DNA from: Nodosilinea sp. LEGE 07088
GTDB lineage: Bacteria; Cyanobacteriota; Cyanobacteriia; Phormidesmidales; Phormidesmidaceae
Direction of reading: 5' to 3'
Assembly (NCBI RefSeq): GCF_015207395.1
Contig: NZ_JADEWX010000010.1
Span: 1-64,000 of the forward strand
DNA: 64,000 nt
Part shown: positions 8,305 to 14,481 of the stretch, piece after piece
How positions within the stretch are numbered: position 1 is the first letter of the stretch
Layout of the letters: every line of letters begins with the position of its first letter
The notes under the pieces: generated by a model
What the model was told of the DNA's origin: nothing
Database searches by the model: none
The model's input: the letters and a program-made list of their open reading frames with translations, nothing else
Translations under genes and position numbers: made by a program

Positions 8305-9747
8305 CTACTGCTGGGCTTCGAGGGGACGTTGATCGGGCACGAAGGTAGCCGGTTCGGTCTCCAGCGCCGGTTGATTGTCAAGCCCTGGGATCGGTAGCTC
8401 TAGATTAGGACCATGGCGGATGATCCGGCTGCCAAAGTACAGGGTCGCGACAAACAGGATCGAGTACACCACTGCAAATAAGGTCAGCGATGTCAGTACA
8501 TTACTGGCGGGAAGCTGGGATGCCGCGTCGGCGGTGCGAATTTGCCCATACAGGGTCCAAGGTTGCCGCCCCACGCAGCGGACAATCCAGCCGGATTCCA
8601 CCGCGATGTAACCTAAGGGTGCAGCAAAAATCCAGGTGCGCAGTAGCCATTTTTGCTGGCCAATTTTTTCGGTAGAGAGGTTACCTAGCAGCCATTGCAG
8701 AATGCTCCACAGCATCAGCCCGGCCAAAAAGAAGCCAATGCCGCTCATGATGCGGAAAGAATAGTAGATCAACCCGACCATGCGGGGGCGATCGCTAGTG
8801 GGCCATTCCCGCAGCCCCAACACCGGCTCAGACAGATTTTTCTTAAATTCCAAAATGTAGCCCAACCCGTTGGGAATGGTAATTTCCCATTTATTCGTCT
8901 GGGTGGCTTCGTCAGGGATCGCCAGCAGACTCCAGTCAGCGGGTTGTCCGGCGGGGCTAGTCTCCCATTTGGCTTCCATGGCTGCGAGTTTGGTAGGCTG
9001 GTAGTGGGCCACCTGTTCGGCACTGAGGTGACCGATGTAAATTTGCAGCGGCGTAACGGCGACGGCGGCAGCCAATACAATTTTTAGCGATTGGCTAAAA
9101 AAGGCCTGCTGGCGGTTGTTGAGTATGTACCAGGCGCTGATGCCACCAATCACGAATAACGATGTTTCCAGGGTGGCAAAAAACATGTGCGAAACGCTCT
9201 TGACCATAAAAGGATTAGCGATCGCCTGAAAGTAGTCACTGACAATAAACTTGCCGTTGACCATCTCACCCCCTGTTGGGCTCTGCAACCAGGAATTCGC
9301 CACCAAAATCCAGAAGGTCGATAGGTTGGCCCCAAAGGCCACCATAATTGTCGCCAGGTAGTGAATCACCGGGTGTACCCGCCCCCAGCCAAACAACATA
9401 ATGCCCAGAAACCCCGCCTCTAGCATGAAGGCCATGGCCCCTTCAAAGCCCAGAATACTGCCAAAGAAATCGCCTACAGCTTCTGAGAACGGGGCCCAAT
9501 TGGTGCCAAACTGAAACTCCATTGGCAGCCCCGAGGCGACCCCAATGCCAAAGTTGAGCACGTAAAGCTTTGACCAGAAGCGGGCATGGCGGTAGTAATC
9601 AGGGTTGCGTGTTTTTAGCCACAGCCCTTCCACAATTACCAGGTAGATGGCCATGCCCGTCGTCAAAACAGGCCAGAGCATGTGAAAAATGGCCGTCAGT
9701 GCGAACTGCATGCGCGACAGCACCACACTATCTAGAGCAACATCCAT
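8305..9747 (-). CDS. cydA: Cytochrome bd quinol oxidase subunit I
   Basis: 480 residues, the short CydA type with a small Q-loop. Visible signatures: SRMQFALTAIFHMLWPV (His22, heme ligand), VKSVSHMFFATLETSLFV (second heme ligand His), and GWIVRCVGRQPWTLYGQIRT, the GRQPW motif near the quinol site. About nine membrane helices are evident. CydA carries hemes b558, b595 and d, and is where quinol is oxidised and oxygen reduced. It is the first gene of a cydAB operon. The upstream sequence to 9803 is very AT-rich and abuts the end of the Nudix pseudogene, leaving only ~55 bases for the promoter. Confidence 0.95.
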   Translation of the reverse strand: MDVALDSVVLSRMQFALTAIFHMLWPVLTTGMAIYLVIVEGLWLKTRNPDYYRHARFWSKLYVLNFGIGVASGLPMEFQFGTNWAPFSEAVGDFFGSILGFEGAMAFMLEAGFLGIMLFGWGRVHPVIHYLATIMVAFGANLSTFWILVANSWLQSPTGGEMVNGKFIVSDYFQAIANPFMVKSVSHMFFATLETSLFVIGGISAWYILNNRQQAFFSQSLKIVLAAAVAVTPLQIYIGHLSAEQVAHYQPTKLAAMEAKWETSPAGQPADWSLLAIPDEATQTNKWEITIPNGLGYILEFKKNLSEPVLGLREWPTSDRPRMVGLIYYSFRIMSGIGFFLAGLMLWSILQWLLGNLSTEKIGQQKWLLRTWIFAAPLGYIAVESGWIVRCVGRQPWTLYGQIRTADAASQLPASNVLTSLTLFAVVYSILFVATLYFGSRIIRHGPNLELPIPGLDNQPALETEPATFVPDQRPLEAQQ

Positions 9748-9803
9748 GGATCAAATATTCCGCACCAGAAAAAGCTGATTTCATTGTACAACCATATTCT
9801 TTT

Positions 9804-10361
9804 TTAGTAATTTAATTTAATGAGTTTCCCTCTGTTGGCTTGCCATTCCCGTAAGACCAAGTGGCCTTGCAGGCACTGAAGAACTTCCAGCAATGGCTGC
9901 ATGCCCGTTGCATCAGCAGGATAGGTGGCGGCAATTCGGACTGCCGGAACCATCGGCTCAGGTTTGAGATCAGCCACAAAGCCATAGAGCATTTGAAATG
10001 AGCCGTTGATCGCCCAGCCTTCCTGACTTAACGGCAGCAGCTGGTCGATCGCGGTTTGAGGCAGACCTAGTTCCCGCTGCAAAATGGCCACTACAGCTTG
10101 CTCAGGGTGCTGGTCAGCAGGGCACCGGCCCCCTGGAAATCCAGCGTCAGTTTTCCCATGCCGGGGCGGTAAGTGTGGGGCGGTAAGATGAGGCGCTGAT
10201 TCTGAAGCGGCAAGATAATCACCGAATCCGCCTTTTCGACTCGCCAGTATTCCAGCACGGTCCCATGGGTGTCCTGGCGATGTTTGCCAATGAGAGTAAG
10301 CCACGGGTTCTGTAGACAGAAGCAGCAGCCATCGTTTTACCGGGGAGGGCTCAGTCGTCAT
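9804..10361 (-). pseudogene. Second Nudix-fold gene with two frameshifts
   Basis: The visible frame ends like the paralogue at 5621-6199 (FPGGR, then AVVAILQRELGL with the same degenerate Nudix box, WAINGSF, LYGFVADL). Its residues ~17-73 make no sense as protein. In another frame the same DNA reads NPWLTLIGKHRQDTHG, LEYWRVEKADSVIILPLQ and YRPGMGKLTLDF, matching the paralogue exactly. The gene therefore carries two compensating frameshifts, near 10318 and 10140, and its central domain is lost. It lies 15 bases downstream of the ArsR gene on the same strand. Confidence 0.85.
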
Positions 10362-10376
10362 GGTGCAGGCTGTGGG

Positions 10377-10736
10377 CTATTGGGGACTGACCGCTTTTGT
10401 CTGCTGCCAGGCCTCAAGCTGTTTTAGCTGCTCTGATTGTGCCGCCAAACGCTTAGCGAGGCGATCGCTCACCAACTCACACAAATCAAAAATGAAGGGC
10501 TCCGCAATTTCGTAATACACGCTGACGCCTTGGGGCGTCCGAGAGACCAGCCCCGCCTGGGCCAAAATTTTCAGATGCTTGGAAACATTAGCCTGCCCTA
10601 GCCCCGTTTCGGCAATAATCTCAGTCACACTTTTGGCCCCGGTTTTAAGCGTGCACAGCACCTGTAAGCGGCTGAGTTCAGATAAAACCTTGAAATAATC
10701 GGCAATGGGAGCCAAAACAGTGGGAGGTAATGCCAT
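10377..10736 (-). CDS. ArsR-family repressor, candidate persulfide/sulfide sensor
   Basis: 119 residues with the ArsR winged helix: SELSRLQVLCTL, recognition region TGLGQANVSKHLKILAQAGL, wing VSRTPQGVSVYYEI. It lacks the ELCVCDL metal site of ArsR/SmtB sensors but has exactly two cysteines, Cys28 at the start of the HTH region and Cys86 in the last helix. BigR/SqrR repressors sense persulfide through a similar Cys pair, with their second Cys somewhat further along. It is divergent from a persulfide dioxygenase, and AACTATAT inverted repeats lie between them. Sulfur sensing and autoregulation are inferred from the cysteines and neighbours. Confidence 0.85.
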   Translation of the reverse strand: MALPPTVLAPIADYFKVLSELSRLQVLCTLKTGAKSVTEIIAETGLGQANVSKHLKILAQAGLVSRTPQGVSVYYEIAEPFIFDLCELVSDRLAKRLAAQSEQLKQLEAWQQTKAVSPQ

Positions 10737-10755
10737 GGGAGGAATACAACGGTTT

Positions 10756-10806
10756 AACTATATTTTATTGTATCCTAAAATTTTATTATTATATGGTAAT
10801 ATAGTT
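10756..10806. promoter_or_regulatory. Divergent promoter region with AACTATAT inverted repeat
   Basis: AACTATAT at 10756-10763 and its inverse ATATAGTT at 10799-10806 flank 35 bases of A/T. They lie between the ArsR gene (minus) and the persulfide dioxygenase gene (plus). The same octamer type recurs upstream of heme oxygenase, SQR/DUF302 and the hydrolase operon, so this is a candidate ArsR operator. Confidence 0.55.
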
Positions 10807-10864
10807 GAAGTTTGACAAAGAAATTGCCTTGTTCTTGCACCCTGTCGCTATCGGTAAAGTGAAT

Positions 10865-11560
10865 ATGCTATTTCGCCAATTGTTTGACCCCGAAACCAGC
10901 ACGTATACCTACTTAATCGCCGATCTAGAAACTAAGGGCGCGATCTTGGTTGACCCGGTGCTGGAGCAGGTGGAACGAGATCGCCAGCTATTGCACGAAT
11001 TGGGCTTAACGCTGAACTACTGTCTGGAAACCCATATCCACGCTGACCATATCACCGGCACGGCCCAACTACGGGAGGCCACTGGCTGTGTTGGAATTGT
11101 GCCTGAAAAGGCCGAGGCGGCTTGTGCCAATCGGTTCATTGGTGACGGTGAGGTGTTACGGGTTGGCCGCGTGACGGTGGACGCGATCGCCACCCCTGGT
11201 CATACCGATAGCCACATGGCTTATTTGGTCAACGGCACCCACTTGTTGACGGGGGATGCGCTACTGATTCGCGGCTGTGGCCGCACCGATTTCCAGAGTG
11301 GTGATGCTGGGACTCTCTACGACGTCGTTACCAAACGGCTATTCACTCTGCCGGACAACACCCTGGTGTATCCGGGCCACGACTATAAGGGGCAGACCGT
11401 TTCGACGGTTGGGGAAGAGAAGCGGTGGAATCCTCGTTTCACTGGACGTAGTCGCGCCGAGTTCATGCAGTTCATGGACTCTCTGAACTTGCCTAACCCC
11501 AAAAAGATTATGGAGGCAGTACCTGCTAATGAACGCTGTGGGCAGATGGTGGCGGCCTAA
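10865..11560 (+). CDS. Persulfide dioxygenase (ETHE1-like metallo-beta-lactamase fold)
   Basis: About 231 residues. The THIHADHITG motif supplies metal-binding His/Asp residues; TPGHTDSH, LLTGDALLIRGCGRTDFQ and VYPGHDYKG complete the ETHE1-type iron site. The family oxidises glutathione persulfide to sulfite with oxygen, downstream of sulfide:quinone reductase. I start at 10865 (MLFRQLFD), because the upstream in-frame codons begin inside the putative operator. It heads a plus-strand run with the rhodanese-membrane protein and the TauE exporter, as in Blh/BigR-type operons. Divergent from the ArsR gene, which probably represses it. Confidence 0.9.
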   Translation: MLFRQLFDPETSTYTYLIADLETKGAILVDPVLEQVERDRQLLHELGLTLNYCLETHIHADHITGTAQLREATGCVGIVPEKAEAACANRFIGDGEVLRVGRVTVDAIATPGHTDSHMAYLVNGTHLLTGDALLIRGCGRTDFQSGDAGTLYDVVTKRLFTLPDNTLVYPGHDYKGQTVSTVGEEKRWNPRFTGRSRAEFMQFMDSLNLPNPKKIMEAVPANERCGQMVAA

Positions 11561-11616
11561 TCCGCCGAGTAAATGTCGAAGATAGAGTTTTTAATTTTCA
11601 TAGGGAGACTTTCTAC

Positions 11617-12162
11617 ATGCAGGCTGCTCGCTTGAATCAGCTCCACACAATGGATGCTCAAACCCTGAATCAGGGGTTAGATCAACAGACCATCACGCTT
11701 ATTGATGTGCGTGAGCCCGTCGAGTTTGCGGGAGAGCATATTCCTGGCGCGATGCTGGTGCCACTCTCTCGGTTTGATTTGCGCGAAATTCCCCAGTTCG
11801 GGGATACGCAACTGGTGTTGTATTGTCGTTCTGGCAATCGCTCGGCGATCGCTGCCCAAAAGCTCTTAGATGCTGGGTTTGAATCGGTTACTCACCTCTC
11901 CTGCGGATTGGCCTCCTGGAAAGAAGCGGGCTATTCAACCGTCGTCAATCGGAATGCGCCGATTAGTCTGATGCGTCAGGTGCAAATTGTTGCCGGGTCT
12001 TTGGTGTTCCTAGGGACGCTATTAGGGGCGTTTGTTTCCCCCTGGTTTTTAATGCTGAGTGGCTTTGTGGGAGTTGGGCTCGTGTTTGCTGGGGTGAGCG
12101 ATACCTGCATGATGGGGATGCTGCTGGCCAAATTGCCCTATAACCAGCGGAGTCAGGGCTAA
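11617..12162 (+). CDS. Rhodanese domain fused to a DUF2892 membrane domain
   Basis: 181 residues. Residues ~12-112 are a rhodanese: LIDVREPVEFAGEHIPGA and the active-site loop YCRSGNRS with catalytic Cys. Residues ~125-175 are two membrane helices (VAGSLVFLGTLLGAF; FVGVGLVFAGVSDTC), the DUF2892 type, so the sulfurtransferase is tethered at the inner face of the membrane. The architecture resembles E. coli YgaP. It probably moves sulfane sulfur from persulfide chemistry to an acceptor. It follows the persulfide dioxygenase by 56 bases and its stop codon shares a base with the start of the exporter gene, indicating one operon. Confidence 0.9.
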   Translation: MQAARLNQLHTMDAQTLNQGLDQQTITLIDVREPVEFAGEHIPGAMLVPLSRFDLREIPQFGDTQLVLYCRSGNRSAIAAQKLLDAGFESVTHLSCGLASWKEAGYSTVVNRNAPISLMRQVQIVAGSLVFLGTLLGAFVSPWFLMLSGFVGVGLVFAGVSDTCMMGMLLAKLPYNQRSQG

Positions 12163-12998
12163 TGCAATGGATTGTTGGCCTGGTGATGGCGGGGGGCATT
12201 GGTCTCAGTTTGGGCCTGATGGGTGGCGGCGGCTCAGTGTTGGCATTGCCCGTGTTGGTGTATGTCATGGGGGTGTCACCGAAGAGTGCGATCGCCATGA
12301 CCCTGGTGATTGTCGGCACCGTCAGCCTGCTGGGGTTAATTCCCCACTGGCGGGCGGGTAATGTCAATCTCAAAACGGCGCTGGTGTTTGGCTCAGCCAC
12401 GATGGTGGGCACCTTTACGGGAGCCAAGATCGCCACCCTACCAGTGGTCTCCGAAAGCTTCCAAATGCTGCTGTTTGCTGTGGTGATGCTGCTGGCGGCG
12501 GGATTTATGATTTACCGCAGTGCCCAAAATCCCCCCTCAGCCGACCCCCTAACCTTATATCCAAAACCGGTTTGTAAATATTGCTGGCTCTGGCTATTGA
12601 GTGAAGGGCTGGGCGTGGGTATTTTGACCGGACTGGTGGGGGTGGGGGGTGGTTTTGCCATTGTGCCAGCGTTAGTCTTGCTGGCCAAAGTGCCGATGAA
12701 ACAGTCGATTGGCACATCTTTGCTGATTATTATGGCCAACTCGGTTACCGGCTTCCTGGGCTATTTGGGCCATGTAGAGCTGGACTGGCACCTGATGATA
12801 TCCTTCATTTTTGTCGCTAGCCTAGGGACCATTCCAGGGGCGTATCTGGCTCAGTTTGTTCCGGCCCAGAAGCTGCAAAAGATCTTCGGTTATTTTCTAC
12901 TGATGGTGGCCACGTTTGTGTTAGTGCAGAATCGGCAGAGTTTTCACCTTTCCCAACCCTCTGGGGAAAGAACGGTTCAAACAACGATTCAGCCATGA
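12162..12998 (+). CDS. TauE/SafE-family sulfite/anion exporter
   Basis: 278 residues, eight hydrophobic segments in two repeats. Family marks are LGLMGGGGSVLALPVLVYV in the first half and GLVGVGGGFAIVPALVLL in the second, the duplicated Gly-rich hairpins of TauE/SafE. Members move sulfite, sulfonates or other sulfur anions across the membrane. Sharing the TAATG junction with the rhodanese gene and following persulfide dioxygenase, it most likely exports sulfite produced by persulfide oxidation. The C-terminal ~20 residues are polar and cytoplasmic-looking. Confidence 0.9.
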   Translation: MQWIVGLVMAGGIGLSLGLMGGGGSVLALPVLVYVMGVSPKSAIAMTLVIVGTVSLLGLIPHWRAGNVNLKTALVFGSATMVGTFTGAKIATLPVVSESFQMLLFAVVMLLAAGFMIYRSAQNPPSADPLTLYPKPVCKYCWLWLLSEGLGVGILTGLVGVGGGFAIVPALVLLAKVPMKQSIGTSLLIIMANSVTGFLGYLGHVELDWHLMISFIFVASLGTIPGAYLAQFVPAQKLQKIFGYFLLMVATFVLVQNRQSFHLSQPSGERTVQTTIQP

Positions 12999-13026
12999 AA
13001 GGAAGCGAGTAAAGAAGGCCATTAGC

Positions 13027-13230
13027 TTGTTTACCGCTGGGCCTGTTGATGGGGCGGTGAATCTGCCGTTGTCTGAATTGCGCAATCGCCCACAGGCGTT
13101 GAACCCGGAGCAGAAAATCTGGGTCTATTGCCAGGTTGGGCAGCGAGCTTACTATGCCACCCGCGTTTTACGGTCAAACGGCTTTAACGCCTACAACCTC
13201 AGCGACGGATTTAAGACTATCAGGCCATGA
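13027..13230 (+). pseudogene. Rhodanese fragment of a CoA-disulfide-reductase-type protein
   Basis: 67 residues: GPVDGAVNLPLSELRNR, then WVYCQVGQRAYYATRVL with the catalytic Cys, and NGFNAYNLSDGFKT. This matches the second half of the rhodanese domain that ends CoA-disulfide reductases. The first half (the D-V-R-E region) and the whole FAD/NAD part are missing, and no proper start or ribosome binding site is visible, so it is most likely the stump of a deleted gene. It lies after the exporter and converges with cysK. Confidence 0.7.
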
Positions 13231-13277
13231 GTTCAGTGTCTGACTGGCCGTGAGTTGTTCTGGCTAAGTTCTGTCCT

Positions 13278-14234
13278 TTATGTCGCATTGCTCACCAGCG
13301 GTACGGCCAGGTTGGCCCACATCGGCGTACTGAGATAGCGCTCACCGCCGCTGGCTTGAATAGCGACAATTAACTGATTTTGATGGATGGGGCGTTGAGC
13401 GACCTGAAACGCCGCTGACAGCACAGCTCCGGTTGAAATTCCGCTCAAGATCCCTTCTGTCTGAGCCAATTTTCGACCCAGTTCATAGGCGGTGTCGTCA
13501 GCAATGGTGATAATTTCGTCAATCAAATCCACCCGTAGGACATCAGGAACAAAACCGGCTCCGATACCCTGAATATCATGGCGTCCCGCTGATTGGCCAC
13601 TGAGCACGGCACTGCTGGCGGGCTCGACCGCTATGATTTTGAGGTCAGGCTTTTGCTGTTTGAGATAGCGTCCGGCCCCCGTTAGGGTGCCTCCCGTGCC
13701 CACTCCCACCACCAGCACGTCCAGTTGCCCCTGGGTATCTTGCCAAATCTCGGGGCCAGTCGCCTCGTAATGGATTTTGGGATTAGCAGGATTACTAAAC
13801 TGCTGCGGTGAAAAGGTATTGGGTACCGTCGCGAGAATTTCATTGGCGCGAGCGATCGCCCCAGCCATATCCAACGCGGCTGGGGTCAACATAATTTCTG
13901 CGCCATAGGCCCGGAAGATTTGCTGCCGCTCCTGGCTCATGTTGTCGGGCATGGTGAGAATGAGGCGATACCCTTTGGCGGCGCAGACCATCGCGAGTCC
14001 GATGCCGGTATTCCCAGAGGTGGCTTCCACGATGGTGGAGACTCCGGGCTGAATCAAGCCAGCTGCCTCGGCGGCCTCAATCATGCTGATGGCAATCCGA
14101 TCTTTGACTGAAGCAGCGGGATTCATGCCCTCCAGCTTGAGGGCAATCGTCGCGACACAGCCAAATTCTCGGGGCAGTCGCTGCAATTTAATCAACGGCG
14201 TGCAGCCAATGGCTTGGGTAATTGAGTCGTACAT
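13278..14234 (-). CDS. cysK: Cysteine synthase A (O-acetylserine sulfhydrylase)
   Basis: 318 residues, normal for CysK. It makes cysteine from O-acetylserine and sulfide using PLP. Visible: NPAASVKDRIA (Schiff-base Lys), TSGNTGIGLAMVCAAKGY (substrate loop), GVGTGGTLTGAGRYL (PLP phosphate loop), and EGILSGISTGA with the C-terminal PLP serine. All key residues are present. It is the last gene of a tight minus-strand set (fusion protein, 78-residue protein, cysK; gaps of 4 and 6 bases). A truncated second copy is at 6248-6595. In this context it would be a sulfide-fixing, possibly sulfide-induced isozyme. Confidence 0.95.
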   Translation of the reverse strand: MYDSITQAIGCTPLIKLQRLPREFGCVATIALKLEGMNPAASVKDRIAISMIEAAEAAGLIQPGVSTIVEATSGNTGIGLAMVCAAKGYRLILTMPDNMSQERQQIFRAYGAEIMLTPAALDMAGAIARANEILATVPNTFSPQQFSNPANPKIHYEATGPEIWQDTQGQLDVLVVGVGTGGTLTGAGRYLKQQKPDLKIIAVEPASSAVLSGQSAGRHDIQGIGAGFVPDVLRVDLIDEIITIADDTAYELGRKLAQTEGILSGISTGAVLSAAFQVAQRPIHQNQLIVAIQASGGERYLSTPMWANLAVPLVSNAT

Positions 14235-14240
14235 TAGACA

Positions 14241-14477
14241 TCACTCTCCATAGAGATCCTTCAAATAGACACCGATATTGCTGTCCAAATCGCGCCATGC
14301 CTCATCCAGCGATTCGTATTCATCCTGTCCTTCCCAGGGCATTCCCCCCCTATCGAGCGCTCTCACAAACGACGTCAAGGGGCCGTCTGGGGCATACCCG
14401 ATTTCAATCCAGCCCTGATGTTCATCCACCCAACGGGCAATATGGGGATACTTTGCTGCAAATGACTGTTGTGACAT
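14241..14477 (-). CDS. Small conserved-looking acidic protein in the cysK operon
   Basis: 78 residues, soluble, acidic, rich in Trp and aromatic residues (YPHIARWVDEHQGWIEIG; MPWEGQDEYESLDEAWRDLD). I know no domain for it. It begins 4 bases after the fusion gene stops and ends 6 bases before cysK starts, so it is translated from the same message. The spacing and the sensible composition argue for a real gene. It may be an adaptor of the fusion protein or of CysK; that is a guess from position. Confidence 0.75.
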   Translation of the reverse strand: MSQQSFAAKYPHIARWVDEHQGWIEIGYAPDGPLTSFVRALDRGGMPWEGQDEYESLDEAWRDLDSNIGVYLKDLYGE

Positions 14478-14481
14478 GCCC

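Noticed and set aside
9748-9803. AACTA-type operator upstream of cydA
   Set aside because: The AT-rich stretch has ACAACCATAT but no match to AACTA(A/T)(A/T)T; similarity is no better than chance in such DNA.
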